Source: Amborella trichopoda (Eukaryota > Streptophyta > Magnoliopsida > Amborellales > Amborellaceae). Taken from it: a stretch of 64,000 nucleotides of DNA. Both the position numbers and the translations under genes were made by a program. Below, piece after piece: positions 1 to 11,089 of this stretch. The stretch is from NCBI RefSeq assembly GCF_000471905.2, contig NW_006499364.1, positions 5,489,415 through 5,553,414 of the forward strand. Direction: 5' to 3'. Below the pieces are notes generated by a model, which saw only the letters and a program-made list of their open reading frames with translations, was not told the origin of the DNA and searched no databases. Each line of letters opens with the position of its first letter. Position 1 is the stretch's first letter.

Positions 1-747
1 CAGACATATACACAATAGTATAACCTATTGGCTATATAACCAACTTCAGTGCATTATGAAAAGTAAAGTACCATTGCCTAAAAGACTGTTTTAGACCATA
101 TAAAGATTTCTTAAGTTTATATACTTTTTTTTTTGGCCGTTAACTACATATCATTCTGGTTGTTTCATGTATATATCTTCTTTTAATTCTCTATTTAAGA
201 AAGCTGTTTTGACATCCATTTGAAATAATTCTAGATCATAATATGCAACTAATGCAAGGATGATCCTAATATATGAAAATTTTGCTACTGGAGAATAAGT
301 TTCTACATAATCTATGCCCTCCCTTTGGGTAAATCTTTTAGCTACCAACCTAGCTTTACATTTATTAATGGATTCATTTGCATTAAGCATTTTCTTTAGG
401 ACTCATTTGCAACCGATGGCTTTTCTATCTTTAGGGAGGTCAACCAACTCCCAAACTTGATTTCTTTTAATAGAATCAAGTTCATTATCCATCGCTTGAG
501 TCCACTTAGTTGAGTCATGTGAGCTAATAGCTTCACTGTAGCTACGAGGTTCATCTATTGTATCACCACTCATTGAAGAGTAATTATCTTCATTCATAAA
601 TACATAAAGTTCTTCTAAAGTAGTAGGTGAGGATCTAGTTCTTTTAAGCCTATCTGGTATACTTGATTTAATTGAATCATTCTCACCAAATGTAGAGGGA
701 GTCTGAGAAACAGGGTCTTCCAAACCCTTATCTTTCAGAGTGAACAA
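1..747 (-). pseudogene. pol: copia pol: post-integrase linker plus N-terminal reverse transcriptase (RVT_2 type)
   Basis: From 747 leftward an acidic, serine-rich linker leads into the conserved start of copia RT, with WTQAMDNELDSI followed by the WELVDLPKDRKAIGCK block. The TGG tryptophan codon expected next is TGA at 403-405. The frame then continues through ARLVAKRFTQREGIDYVETY and MDVKTAFLNRELKEDIYMKQ. A second in-frame TGA at 151-153 replaces the usual glycine after MKQPE. The frame continues to SLYGLKQ near position 80 and leaves the window. Copia RT normally extends about 200 further residues, including the YVDD box, which is not visible here. The homology is clear; the copy is inactive. 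Confidence 0.88.
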
Positions 748-751
748 TACT

Positions 752-1345
752 AAGTAATTTACTAGACCTTTTTCCTTTAGGGAAAGGCTTCTTAGTTAAT
801 TTACCAAAAATACATGGCTCGCATGTTTTGGACACAATTTCTCCTAAATTGGGGAGCAAGCCTCTTTTAACCATTTGATTCATTTTGTCTTTATTTATAT
901 GTCTTAATTTTAAGTGCTATAAATATGGATCATCTATACACATAAAAGCATCAAAAGAAGTATCAATATGACCACAAAATGATGAACTTTTATTAATATT
1001 CATTCGGTACAAATTGTCAACTTTAGTACCGTACACCAAAGCTCTAGAATGCTTCCCAATGGTAACCCGACCAGACCTGAACCTTATTTCATAACCCTTG
1101 TCGTCTAGCTTTGGGACAGAAATCAAATTCCCCCTCATATTGGGCGCATACAATGTATCAATCAATAAGAGATTTGTTCTTCCTGATAAACATAGCTTGA
1201 AAGTACCAACACCTAGTACATCGCAGTAGGTGTCATTTCCCATATAAATCCGCTAGTTACCGGCTGCAATCTCTTTCAATTCTGTGGATCTATCCTTGGT
1301 CCTCGAGACATGTCGAGTGGAGGCTCAGTCGACCCACCAATTTCT
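752..1345 (-). pseudogene. pol: copia protease / GAG-pre-integrase region, integrase core deleted
   Basis: The aspartic protease core begins WWVD near 1335. The catalytic Asp codon at 1328-1330 is followed directly by TGA (1325-1327), then ASTRHVS, so the usual D-S/T-G-A motif is broken. Another stop, TAG, lies at 1253-1255. The frame from 1243 to 917 carries the typical post-protease block with TYCDVLGVGTFKL, LYAPNMRGNLISV and NLYRMNIN. Beyond 917 comes the integrase zinc-binding region with HLKLRHINKDKMNQMV and CEPC. The frame reaches KLLSIVHSE near 757 and then jumps straight to post-integrase linker sequence, so the whole DDE core of roughly 250 residues is missing. Confidence 0.82.
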
Positions 1346-1462
1346 CAGGTCATGATCGGCAACTATTGATTCTAGGACTACGCAGATCAAGTCATTTATC
1401 TTATTTTGATTATTTCTATCAGGGTTGTTATTTTGGTTCCTATTTTTATTTTTTAGCTTAAG

Positions 1463-2190
1463 ACAATTAAACTTGATGTGTCCAATTTCCTTACAATAAA
1501 AACAGGTCTTCTCAACTTTACCCTTTTGATTTTTAAAACTTCTCCTAATTCACTTATACCTAGTATTTTTCTGATAATTGAAAGGTTTCTTGAGGATCTA
1601 AGCAGATGAACTTTGGGTAAAGTGGAGCTCATTTGACTTCTTCCTCATGATTCTCTCAGTTTCAATACGAAGATGCATGGAAAGATTTAACATGGTTATC
1701 CCTTGTACAGAATAGTTTAATGCAATTACAACAGACTCCCAAGATGGAGGGAGATTGTTAAGGATAATGGATATTTGCATGCAATCGGGGACTAGATTCC
1801 CAGCTGCAGCATGGTCATTTGCGAGCACTATTATTTTATTGACATGCTTGATCACTAGGTTCATTTCTTTCATTCTGCAAGAATTATATTTTCTAACAAC
1901 AATTGTATATGGGTCTCAGAAGTGGTCCCATACTTTTTAGATAGGGTGCTCAAATACTCTAATTAAATCATCTTCCATAAAGTTCAATGTAGTAGTCCTA
2001 GCTACTTTGTCATCTTCTAACCATTTTTCAAGTCCCCTTTTAGCTTGACCATTGACATTAGGCTCTAAAACTGGTGGTTCTGTTTTTAGGATATAATCTA
2101 CCTTATCTTGAAAAAGAATATATCCAATTTTTCTTTTCCACAGAAAAATTGGTCCCATTGAGTTTTTCAAGTTTGGATAATTCTAACATG
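1463..2190 (-). pseudogene. gag: copia gag with a canonical CCHC zinc knuckle
   Basis: The frame at 2170-1937 carries the copia gag N-terminal region (LWKRKIGYILFQDKVDYIL, then WLEDDKVARTTTLNFM). The frame at 1873-1598 continues the UBN2-type gag domain with LNNLPPSWESVVIALNYS and a basic stretch ending near SNELHFTQ. The two pieces are in different frames or separated by stops. At 1463-1504 a knuckle reads C-F-Y-C-K-E-I-G-H-I-K-F-N-C, an intact CX2CX4HX4C nucleic-acid-binding motif. Gag forms the virus-like particle and the knuckle binds element RNA. Length and domain order fit copia gag; the copy is degenerate. Confidence 0.82.
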
Positions 2191-3691
2191 ACTAGCCTAG
2201 ATGTCATTTTAAATTTTTAGATAACACCTAAAAGTTCAAAAACAAATTTAATTGTGTTTAAGAAAAAGTTGTCTGCTAGCTAAATCAATAAGTTTGCCGA
2301 CTCTCAGTGAGCTGCAACTTCAAAGAAAAATTTTCTCGAACAGTTTATGTTCGCACTGTTGTGATGCAACAAAAAATTAATAAAATAAGGCAACAACTAC
2401 TTTTATGTCAAATCTTGCATAAGAATAATATTCATAAATATGAGAATATATCCTAGCACAAGATAGAGAGTCTACAATGATATTTGATATTCTTCAACAA
2501 AAAATATGGCATTGCATAATCATAAAAAAAAAAAAGAGGAAAATTTACAAAATCAAGATCATGGAATTTTCTAACTTGAAGAGACCAAAGCATAGGATAA
2601 TTATGCAATGCAGCGACAATTATTATGTAAATAAAATATGTCGAAAATCCCTAAATTGTAGGTCATGAAAAAAATAAATAAATAATAATAATAAAATAAT
2701 AATAATAATAAATATATATATATATATATATGCAATTGATATGTAAGCCTTTACTCCAACAGAATTGGTGCGTGCATAATAAGATTCAATAATAATAATA
2801 ATATGCACTAATTTTCAGCAACAAAAAGATGGAAGAAAGAAGATACCAGCCGCTTGATTTTCAACAGTCCATGGTCAGTAAAAAAAGTATATATAACAAT
2901 AAGTAAATTTAGATGCTCAGCTACCTTGCATAGAGTAGAAGATTTTGAGTTTTTTTTTTTTTATTAGTCCTTACAAATTATTATTATTATTATTATTATT
3001 AATTTTATTAGAAAATAGAGAGAATATTTGCCTTATTTTCTGTTACTTGACCTTGGGCTCAAGTATGTACTGTATCAGCAACTTGATCTGAGAGAAAATA
3101 ACTACACATCTTGTTCCTACTTTAGAGAGATAGCCTAATATTGAGGTATAGAGAAAGTGCCTAATATTGAAGCGTATAGAGAGAACCTAATATTGAGGCA
3201 TATGCTAAGTTACGATAACTCTTCTACAACAACTTTAAACTTATAACTCTTCTACAACAACTTTAAACTTATTTTCTCTCTCTTTATATTCTTTTGATGA
3301 TTCTTCTAGCGTCTCTATCTCTTTTAACTTTTCTCTACAAAAGATTAAACAGAGGATTCATTCGCATACGTTATGATCACATAAGCCAAACGCAATCTAG
3401 AGAGAGAAAATATGGCAAAAGAATTTACGGAGAGAAAATATTCCAGAACCAACAATACCAGTAAAAACAAACACTAAATCTAATAAATTAAGAGAGAGAA
3501 ATTTATAAAAAATAAATAAATTTAGACTATTAAATTTAAAGTTAGAAAAAAAATTTACAGCAAGATATATGTGAATGACAAAGCACAATATCAAAGTTAC
3601 TGTAAATTAAACTCATAAAAAAAATAAGATATAAAATACCAAAAAAAAATTGGGACCTGTAGGTTATGGGCCCACCATGCTTCCACAACCT
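2191..3691 (-). other. copia leader region, AT-rich with simple repeats, no gene seen
   Basis: This stretch lies between the primer binding site and gag. It holds an ATA/TA microsatellite (about 2668-2732), shorter AAT runs (about 2788-2802), an ATT run (about 2979-3001), and three copies of a short CCTAATATTGA motif between 3131 and 3200. A tandem duplication of about 27 bp, beginning TAACTCTTCTACAACAACTT, occupies roughly 3215-3272. Open frames here are short and AT-driven; I do not regard them as genes. Such a long leader could include a later insertion, but I see no boundaries. Confidence 0.5.
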
Positions 3692-3703
3692 GCTCTGATA
3701 CCA
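3692..3703 (-). other. primer binding site, initiator Met tRNA type
   Basis: On the minus strand the sequence reads TGGTATCAGAGC, the standard plant copia primer site complementary to the 3' end of initiator methionine tRNA. It follows the LTR terminus ...TTAACA after one base, as expected for minus-strand DNA priming. Confidence 0.9.
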
Positions 3704-3704
3704 A

Positions 3705-4096
3705 TGTTAAAAAAGCTTACGGGAAGAGATGGACCCACTCCTAAGATTAGAGGCAGTGTCTTTAAACTATCGATCGCAAAGATCAGACTTTTACCAGAAC
3801 TATAAGAACTCTATAAATTTCTGTGTACCTCTCCATGACCATGAAACCCTTCTTTGATCATGAAACCCTTCTTAAAGAGGGATGGAGGAAGCTGTTCTCC
3901 AACGTTCGGCTTCCTCTTGAAATCTCTGAGAAAACGTGGCCCTGTAATCTTGAGAAGTGGGTAGTTACTTTTTAGCTGTTAAATAACGATACTTTCTCTC
4001 TCTACGAAGCCTCCTTTTTTAGTGATAAGCATTAAATTATAAGAGAGATAAATATTTCACGTTTAAAGGCCCCATGGCCACACACAAGTACCAACA
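3705..4096 (-). repeat. 5' LTR of the copia element
   Basis: On the minus strand the segment starts TGTTGG at 4096 and ends TTAACA at 3705, an inverted TGTT/AACA pair typical of copia LTRs, and it sits next to the primer site. Its length of about 392 bp is normal for the group. The left boundary is firm because of the primer site. The right boundary rests on the TGTTGG match and could not be compared with the partner LTR outside the window. Confidence 0.75.
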
Positions 4097-4499
4097 ATAA
4101 CATCATAGCATTAAGCGAAAGACATGTCTTTCCTAAGCTTTCACAGGGCATTTACACATAAGCCCTCTCAGTAGCATTTGGCATTCATTAAGAATTTATT
4201 TCATCACTATCGCACTCGTGGCCCCTCTTTCTCATAAAGTGTAGTTTACATGACATCATTCACATATCTTTATGGCAATCACATGAGATTTGTCATATGA
4301 CATTTGCTTTTATCATATATCAAGATAACTTAGGCCCGCATGGTCATAAAATATGGCAGTGACAAGTAATAGTGACATGCCCCTCTTAGCGAGGGCGTAG
4401 ATCCCGATTTAGGGGGAGTTTCAGGATGCCTCAAACATGAAACTTTGAGCTAATACACAATTCTTTATAAAAACAGTGATTTGAAGAAATTTGGGTGAC
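4097..4499. other. unassigned flank
   Basis: No coding sequence, tRNA-like fold or recognisable element boundary was found between the copia LTR and the AGT array. Confidence 0.4.
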
Positions 4500-5068
4500 T
4501 AGTAGTAGTACTAATATATACTAGTAGTATGTACTACTACTACCACAACTACTAGTATTAGTAGTACTAGTATGTACTACTAGTACTAGTACGTACTACT
4601 AGTACATATAAGTAGTACATACATGTAATAAATACTAGTAGTACTAGTACTACATGTATGTACTACTTATATGTACTAGTAGTACATACTAGTACTAGTA
4701 CTACTAGTAGTACATCATAGTAGTACATACTAGTAGTACTAGTACTAGTACTATTAGTAGTACAAGTACTACTAGTAGTACAAGTACAATTAGTACTACA
4801 AGTACTACTAGTACTAGTACGTACAACTAGTTCTAGTACTACTAGTATGTAGTACTAGAAGTAGTACGTACTACTAGTATTAGTACGTACTACATGTACG
4901 AGTACTAGTATTAGTTCTACATACTACTAGCACAAGCACTAGTATGTACTACTAGACTAATACGTACTACAAGTACTAGTATTAGTAGTATTAGTAGTAC
5001 ATACTAGTAGTACTAGTACATACTAGTACAACCAGTATGTACTACTAGTATGTACTACTAGTATGGGT
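4500..5068. repeat. AGT/ACT simple-repeat array that repeatedly switches strand
   Basis: About 570 bp consist almost entirely of the trinucleotides AGT and ACT with a few ATT and ACA variants. Runs of AGT turn into runs of ACT at many points, making palindromic joints ACTAGT and AGTACT. Each joint is self-complementary, so the array can fold on either strand into many short stems. The edges are sharp, with ordinary sequence on both sides. Confidence 0.9.
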
Positions 5069-5577
5069 CAAAAGCTCAGTATAGGGTGAGCATTAGTTGT
5101 TGGAAATCTTCCCTACAATAGTACGTAGCGACATACTTGTGCATTTCGGGTCATAATTCAAAATCTGTGGGGACTTTCATAAACTTCAAAGCATACAACC
5201 TTGAGTACATTCAAAGACCTTTCCAATAGCAGTAATTTCAATGTTTTTGGACACTGTTAGCTAGGCTAAAAGTACGGCCCAATAAGGGTCATAGTCGCTA
5301 GAATTTACAACGACTGTGTGAACATGTCTCAGCATCTTAAGCCATATCTTCTAATACATATGATATCTCATCACGCCATAAAAAGAAAACTTGAAGTAGA
5401 CATACAAGCTTTTCATTTGAGATGGATTGAGTCCCATTTGGATGTCATTTGGTCATCAAACATATGGATGCAAATACATTCACAGTTCTGGAAATTCATA
5501 TTCTCAAGTTTAATGTTGCGTAGTGTGGTCAATTTATCCACTCTATTGGAAAAAATCTACTCATTTTTGGCCATAGG
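5069..5577. other. unassigned sequence
   Basis: There is no recognisable gene. A plus-strand open frame at 5318-5620 has no familiar motif and ends in translated TA repeats (alternating Ile and Tyr), so I do not call it. The sequence has the look of noncoding LTR or intergenic DNA, but no partner copy is present in the window. Confidence 0.35.
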
Positions 5578-5599
5578 TATATATATATATATATATATA

Positions 5600-6062
5600 T
5601 ATAGGAAAAAGATGACGTAGGCTCACTAGCCTACAGCTACAAATGAGCCTAACGGCCCATATTCAATTTGGGTCAATCCAATGATCACCATTGCATTTCA
5701 TATTTGAATTTTATTTTTTTTCTATAAATCCATATTACTTGAAATTTTGAGTGTGTGTTCTTTAAAAATAGGAGAATCTAATAAAAATATCAAATTATTT
5801 TTGCAAAAACAATATTGATGAAAATAGTCCTAAAACTTTTTAAGGGTATTTTGATCGATTTATATTTTACAAATTATTGTTTTAATATTTTTATTAAATG
5901 CGCATTGATGAGAATACTATAAGCCTAAATTTTATATGATTTGGATTTGTACAAAAAAATTAAAATTAAAATAAGAAATGAGATTGAGACCATCAAATTG
6001 GCCCAGATTGAATTTGGGCCACTCAGCTCATATACGGGTTAATGGGCTTACGTCAACTTTTT

Positions 6063-6068
<6 letters not shown>
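5600..6068. mobile_element. short non-autonomous DNA transposon with long imperfect terminal inverted repeats
   Basis: The left end reads GGAAAAAGATGACGTAGGCT and the reverse complement of the right end reads GGAAAAAGTTGACGTAAGCC. The match continues inward with indels for about 90 bp, including a GGCCCATATTCAAT / GGCCCAAATTCAAT block. Both ends abut runs of TA (about 5579-5602 and 6065-6104), so the target duplication may be TA or may be hidden in the run. There is no coding capacity. The size fits a MITE; the superfamily is uncertain (Mariner/Stowaway-like by TA target, Mutator-like by long TIRs). Confidence 0.7.

Positions 6069-6104
<36 letters not shown>
6065..6104. repeat. TA microsatellite
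   Basis: This uninterrupted TA run is flanked by TTTTCCATAT on the left and ATATGGAAAA on the right, so the whole unit is palindromic. Confidence 0.9.
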
Positions 6105-6106
<2 letters not shown>

Positions 6107-6467
6107 AAAAGTTTATATAGAGCCGATGCTCCAAACAATCAAATTTGAGGATGCCTAAAAAATTTCACTAGAAGAGGTTGTTTTGATGCTTAAGTATTTT
6201 CAAATTGATCATCTCGACATCAAGATGCATGACATGAGCAAAAAATAGATTGCAAGTTTTGAAAATAGTGTATTTTGAAGCACATTTTTGGACCATCAAT
6301 TTTCAAGATTGTCAAGTTTTGATAGATATTTCTATCTACACTTTTTTTGAAGCTTTAAACTTTATAAATTAATATGAAAATATATTTTAAAGCTATCACA
6401 AAGACTTCCAATATTGAAGAGCAACGACATCTAGTTTCGACTCTAGCATCTACGAGTTTCATTGAGT
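6105..6467. other. AT-rich unassigned sequence
   Basis: This lies between the TA run and the end of the gypsy integrase remnant, in the position of the remnant's 3' untranslated region. No gene or repeat was recognised. Confidence 0.35.
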
Positions 6468-8170
6468 TAAGAAATATAGCATTTGAGGTATCTATCATTG
6501 ATCCCCGACAACACAGGTTCTCTTTTTCCGTTAACTAAGGAATATGCACCATATATGTAGGGTCCCTCCCATTTAGGTTCAAACTTCCCTTAGGGGCCGT
6601 TTGGATACGTGGAAATCTATTACTTGAATACGTGGAAAGACATTACCTGAGATTTCCCCAAAAATCACGAAATCCATTACGCGCGCTGAGGGTGAAAAAT
6701 CTCTGACGAAGTTGACGGGTAATCTTTGGAAGCTGTATTGTATAATTATTAAGCTAAGTAGAAAGTGAAAGTAGGGGATATGAATGGGGGAATCTAAATT
6801 GATTTGAATAGGTGTACGAGGACAATTTTCTACTGCAATCATAACAAAAAATTTATACATCCCTCTCTCCCCAATTTGGTTGTAGCCCTCATTTGACTCT
6901 TATATAAAAATAATTTTTTTTAATAATTGGTAAGTGAAAGTAAGGGGAAATCTAAATTGATTTGAACAGTTGTAGAACTTGACGAGGGACAATTTTCTAC
7001 TGCAATCATAATAAACAAAATTCTACATCCCTCTATCCCCAATTTTGGGTTGTAGCCCGCCATCAGCTCTCCTATAAAAAAAATAATAATAAAAATAATA
7101 ATCAGTAATCGATGAGAAATTACACAACACAATCATAATAAAAAAATCCACACAACAACATAATCCTCATAAGATATTACTAAAAACTCAATTGAAATAA
7201 GATACATCTTTAGTCTCCTCTAATGCTTCAAAATTTTCTACTGCAATTACCAAACCTTATAGTTTACTAATCAAACTTCTTCCCATTTTTTAACTTGTAC
7301 CATAAAGATTTTGATTTTGGTATCATAAGTTTATTGTTTATTTGAAATTATATATTGAGAGACATTTGAAAGACTTCTATAAAAAATAAATAAAAATGAG
7401 GCCTATCACAATAAAATCATGTTATTCCAATCATATTATTCCAATGACTTATCATGTTGAAACCAAAGTCTACCCATGTTAGCCAAACATAGACGTATTT
7501 TTCATATTTGTATGGTAATGCATTTCTCATATTTCTTCCATACATAGCCAAACAATAGCAATGTATTTCCCAAGTTGCATCTAGATACTACCCAAACAAT
7601 GACAATCCATTTGCAGGTAATGTATTACACAGTAATGTATTACGTCTGTAATATATTTCACAAACAATATAGTTCCAGATATCCAAACGGTCCCTTAAGG
7701 TTTATGAGGGAACGCAATTGGGTGTCTCAAGGCAAGGACAAGGTCTCCTACGGTCTTTGACTTTCCTATGGAAGGACTATTTCATTTGGGCCTGGTAGAC
7801 CTCGATATTTTGTTACGCGTGAAAGCATTTTTCATCCAGAGCTTCCAACTCCTTAAGTCGGATTTGAGCCCTTTCATCCTCGCTTATTTGGTCATGGACT
7901 GCGATGCGTAAGGATGACAATGCAATCTTGAGCAGTAGGACTTCCCCAACATATATTAAGAAAAAAGGAGTGGCGTTAGTGGCACCACTTACTGTAGTTT
8001 TGTAGGCCCATAAAACTTCTGATAGCTTTTCATGTCAATTTCTTTTAATTATAGAAACTACCTTCTTTGGAGCATTGCAGAGAGTTTTGTTGAAGGCTTC
8101 AGTTTGATCAATCGTTTGAGGGTGTGTAGATAATGCCCTCGAAATTCTGGCTAAGGGAATTCCTAAAAAG
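6468..8170 (-). pseudogene. pol: Ty3/gypsy (Tat-like) integrase C-terminal remnant, split by a DNA transposon
   Basis: Reading leftward from about 8130, translated segments include HPQTIDQTEAFNKTLC, HEKLSEVLWAYKT, LRIAVHDQISEDERAQIRLK and LEALDEKCFHA. These match the end of the gypsy integrase core and the region after it. At 7694 the frame is interrupted by a PIF/Harbinger-like element. It resumes at about 6590 with GKFEPKWEGPY, then LVNGKREPV and INDRYLKCYIS, ending at TAA 6468-6470. The tail is clearly homologous to the end of element C pol at 62880-62971. Stops and frameshifts are numerous. RT and RNase H are not found upstream. This is an older gypsy copy, probably of the same broad lineage as A to D. 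Confidence 0.75.
6593..7694. mobile_element. PIF/Harbinger-like non-autonomous element with TTA target duplication
   Basis: The left terminus GGGGCCGTTTGGATACGTGG and the reverse complement of the right terminus GGGACCGTTTGGATATCTGG match at 17 of 20 positions. The element is flanked by TTA at 6590-6592 and 7695-7697, the classic 3-bp duplication of this superfamily. It splits a gypsy integrase remnant whose two halves continue on either side, which confirms the boundaries. It contains an internal tandem duplication (about 6766-6933 and 6934-7095) and no transposase, so it would depend on an autonomous relative. Confidence 0.82.
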
Positions 8171-9498
8171 CCTTGTTTTTTAATCATGATGATCACACAA
8201 GTCCTAGTGTACTAAACATAGTTCAGTTGTCCTAAAACCTTTCAAAACTATCTCAAGCTGTAGTAGACCTTGAGAGCTTTCCAATGGTCCAATAATTACT
8301 CAAATCAAATCCACCATTAATAAACTAGAGCCTCAGTAGGAGCTAGGGGAAATGACCAAAATAATCATGTGCCTGGGCCGCTCGCCATGTGGCACGACGG
8401 GTCGTGTGACCCGATGGACTGAGGCGGTGTAACTTCGCCCAAATTCTATGATAAATAGGATTAAGGTGATGAAAATTCTTATATTCCAAAAAATCAAAAT
8501 ATTGACTAATTCTGAAACCTTTGATCAAATTGATTTATTTACAAACCTGAGTCTAGCTCAACCTATAAATACCCCTCTAAAATCCAAGGAAAATAATCCA
8601 AAAATATACTGAAAAATCCTTAGAAAATCAACTTAGGAAAATCCCTAGAAATATTCCAGAAAATTCTAGAAAATTCTAAAAAATAAGAAAAACCATTCGA
8701 TAAGTCCTATAAATTTAGGAAAAATAGGAAAATTCCCCAAAAACATAAAAAAAATCCTAAATTTCATATTAAATATTGGATAATCCAAATCCATTAGAAA
8801 ATTTGGGAAAATAAGCTTTTCACCTTAGAAATAATTAGAAAAATCCTTAGCCCCTTTCTAAGCCTTAGGAACCCTAGATCTAGGTAAAATAACCTTAGAT
8901 CCAACAAATCCTAGCAAGCAAAAGGCATATAAAGAGGAGATGGTGGCATGAGAACAACAGCCTAATTTAGGACTAAAACTCTGGGTTTCGGGTCCCCATG
9001 GTAAGCAACCCCACCTTTTCTCTATTAAATTCGTCATTTTCTTCTATTTTAGTAATTTTATAGATTTACTAAAATTTTAGAAGCACTATACATAGATTCA
9101 AAAGCTGGCACTGCCAGTAGACTCAAGAAAGTACAAGATTCGTATAGATTTGTGAAGTTTTTGAGCCCATAATTTGAGTGACACCTCTCTTTTTATTGAT
9201 TTCTAAAATTATCTCGTTCAGCTAGAGATTTACGTTGATCTCGCTCTGAGATCGACGCAAATCTGAGCATAAATAGTTTGACGCCCACCTTGGGGTCCTT
9301 GAGCTTTAGATCTATGTATTTTGGCCTTGAAACACTGCCTAAAAATTTACAGTAGATTTTATTAGAAAAACAGGAATCACAATTGCCAAAAAACACTGAA
9401 AATCACCTGAGAAAGACCCCAGAATTCGATATGCGGGTCCCCTTTTCTGCACAACAAGCACTGTGTCACGGCCATCACTATGACACAGCCCTGTTGGG
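8171..9498. other. unassigned sequence with LTR-like character
   Basis: No gene was recognised. Around 8563 the plus strand reads CCTATAAATACC and around 8930 GGCATATAAAGAGG, both TATA-box-like. The segment 8570-8780 is A-rich, with many short AAAATCC-type repeats. It may be the LTR or leader of another retroelement, but no second copy is available to set boundaries. Element B's LTR begins at 9499. Confidence 0.35.
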
Positions 9499-11089
9499 TG
9501 GTTAGGTGCCTCGATCTCGCCTCCCCGGATCTAGGTGATCAAGTGACACGTGTCTCGGGTTCGGAAGATCCCGAACTTAGATCGCTCTCTCGAGAACCTC
9601 GTTCACAGAACAAGGGCAGGTTTCCAACTGGTGAGAGAGGAACTTTGAATGTGAGGTGGGGACCAACCTCACCTGGGTCCGTGACTTACTCGGGCTTACA
9701 CACGTGGGCGCCCTCGTAAATCACGATGGAAAGACCCCCAGCTGCTTCAACTGGTTCGGAATCTCCTCCCTTGACCTGTAATCTCCTTGTTTTCTGCACA
9801 ACACTATCATGGTTAACTTGCAAGACAATTGGGCTGAAGGACCCACCCTTGTCTTCGGGCAATGCACATTCATGAGAATTTAAGGTGATGAAGAAGAGAG
9901 TTTGAATAAAGAGAGAAAAGGGAAGAGGACTTGATGAAGGTACGAGACTAGCATGATAGCTAGACTAGTGACCGACTTAGAGTGGTAGTAAGATGGGCAT
10001 GGTACTCAGGACCAGCACGATGACAATACTGCTCAACATCCAGACTGTTATGGCAGTGCTAGACTGAGTCTTCCTCAGTCAAGTGAGAAGAGAATAGAAT
10101 AAAGAGAAGGTGCAAGATGACGAAGAGATGGGGTCCCGACGGCATTAGATATCGACACCCATAGCCGTGGAGTAACAGTGTTGCGGCCCTTAGACAGCGC
10201 TGGACACTATTGCTCACAGTCTGAGGGTGAGCGGTGAACTACAAATGGCGTTAGGCATCGCTGTTGGCAACACGAGAAGGCAGCACATCCCCTCGTGAGG
10301 GGCGATAGTTCCTTGTGAAGCGCGTGGCGATAGCCCTTTTGTAAAGCGCACGACTATAGTTCCTTATGAAGCACATGGCGATAGGCGTGGAACGCAAGAG
10401 AAGCCTACGGACGGTGATAAACACCGAGTGCATAAAAGAAGCTTGTGGATGGCGATAGGCACCGAACGCACAAAATAAGCTCGTGGACAGCGATAGGAAC
10501 CGAGCGCACGAAAGAAGCTAGTGCACAACGATAGGCACCGAGCGCACAAAGGAGGCTTGTGGACGGCGATAGGCACCAAGCACACGACGGGAGCTCGCAG
10601 ACGACGATAGGCACCGAGTGCACAAAGGGAGCTCACAGACGGCAATAGGCACCAAGTGCATGAAGGGAACTCACAGACGACAATAGGTAATGCCGTCATC
10701 CTTTGCGGGTGGCGATAGGCATCACCATCTGCAATAGGTGGTGAGACCCTTGAGGGCAACAATAGGCATCGACGTCTGGCTTTCGCAGGACGTCGAGGAC
10801 ACATTTGCGGACGACGATGAGCAGCGCCAACTGCGAACCTCGCTGAGAGATAGAGATGAACAAAGAGAGGGAGAAAGAAGCTCGGCATGGCACTGCCATC
10901 ACCATGCATGACCTGTGAAACCACAATAGGAGAGAGCGAAAGAAAGAAAGAGGCATGCGCGACACAACCATTACTACTCATAGCCTTTGAGAAAAGTTAG
11001 ACGAAGAAGAAGAAAGAGAAGAAGAGAGAGAAGAAGAGAAGGAAGAAGAAAAGAGAGAGAAAGACATTTACCTTAAGATGAGGGGTACC
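9499..11089 (-). repeat. 3' LTR of element B, first part (split by element A)
   Basis: The plus strand begins TGGTTAGG at 9499, which is the LTR 3' terminus CCTAACCA on the minus strand. The same terminus occurs at 47149 and 58643, and in plus orientation at 14338 and 40280. No primer-site sequence lies to the left, so this is the 3' LTR of a minus-strand element. It breaks at 11089, where element A begins, and continues at 29028. With the second part it totals about 3.0 kb, close to element C's LTR. It contains a minisatellite at 10298-10700 and a GA-rich tract near 10985-11065. Confidence 0.85.
10298..10700 (-). repeat. minisatellite inside element B LTR
   Basis: About ten imperfect tandem units of roughly 35 to 38 bp carry the core GGCGATAGGCACCGAGCGCAC, with a GTGAAGCGCGTGGCGATAG variant at the left side. 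A 205-residue open frame runs through the array on the minus strand, but it only translates the repeat. A matching motif recurs in the 3' UTR of the same element at 33290-33545 and in element C's LTR near 39150-39450. Confidence 0.8.

Larger units (their letters stand above)
1..4096 (-). mobile_element. Ty1/copia LTR retrotransposon, degenerate, runs off the left edge
   Basis: Reading leftward from 4096 the order is LTR, initiator-Met-type primer binding site, leader, gag with a CCHC knuckle, protease/pre-integrase region, linker, and reverse transcriptase cut by the window edge. This is the Ty1/copia order, in which integrase precedes RT, unlike the gypsy elements later in the window. The integrase catalytic core is missing and several in-frame stops are present, so this copy cannot move on its own. 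The 3' LTR lies outside the window, so target duplication and LTR divergence cannot be checked. The leader between primer site and gag is unusually long (about 1.5 kb) and rich in simple repeats. Confidence 0.85.

Noticed and set aside
5318..5620. 100-codon frame ending in Ile-Tyr repeats
   Set aside because: The end is a translated TA microsatellite and the rest has no recognisable domain.
10364..10981. 205-residue cysteine-containing open frame on the minus strand
   Set aside because: It reads through the LTR minisatellite of element B; the repeated peptides reflect the tandem DNA repeat, and other frames are open as well.
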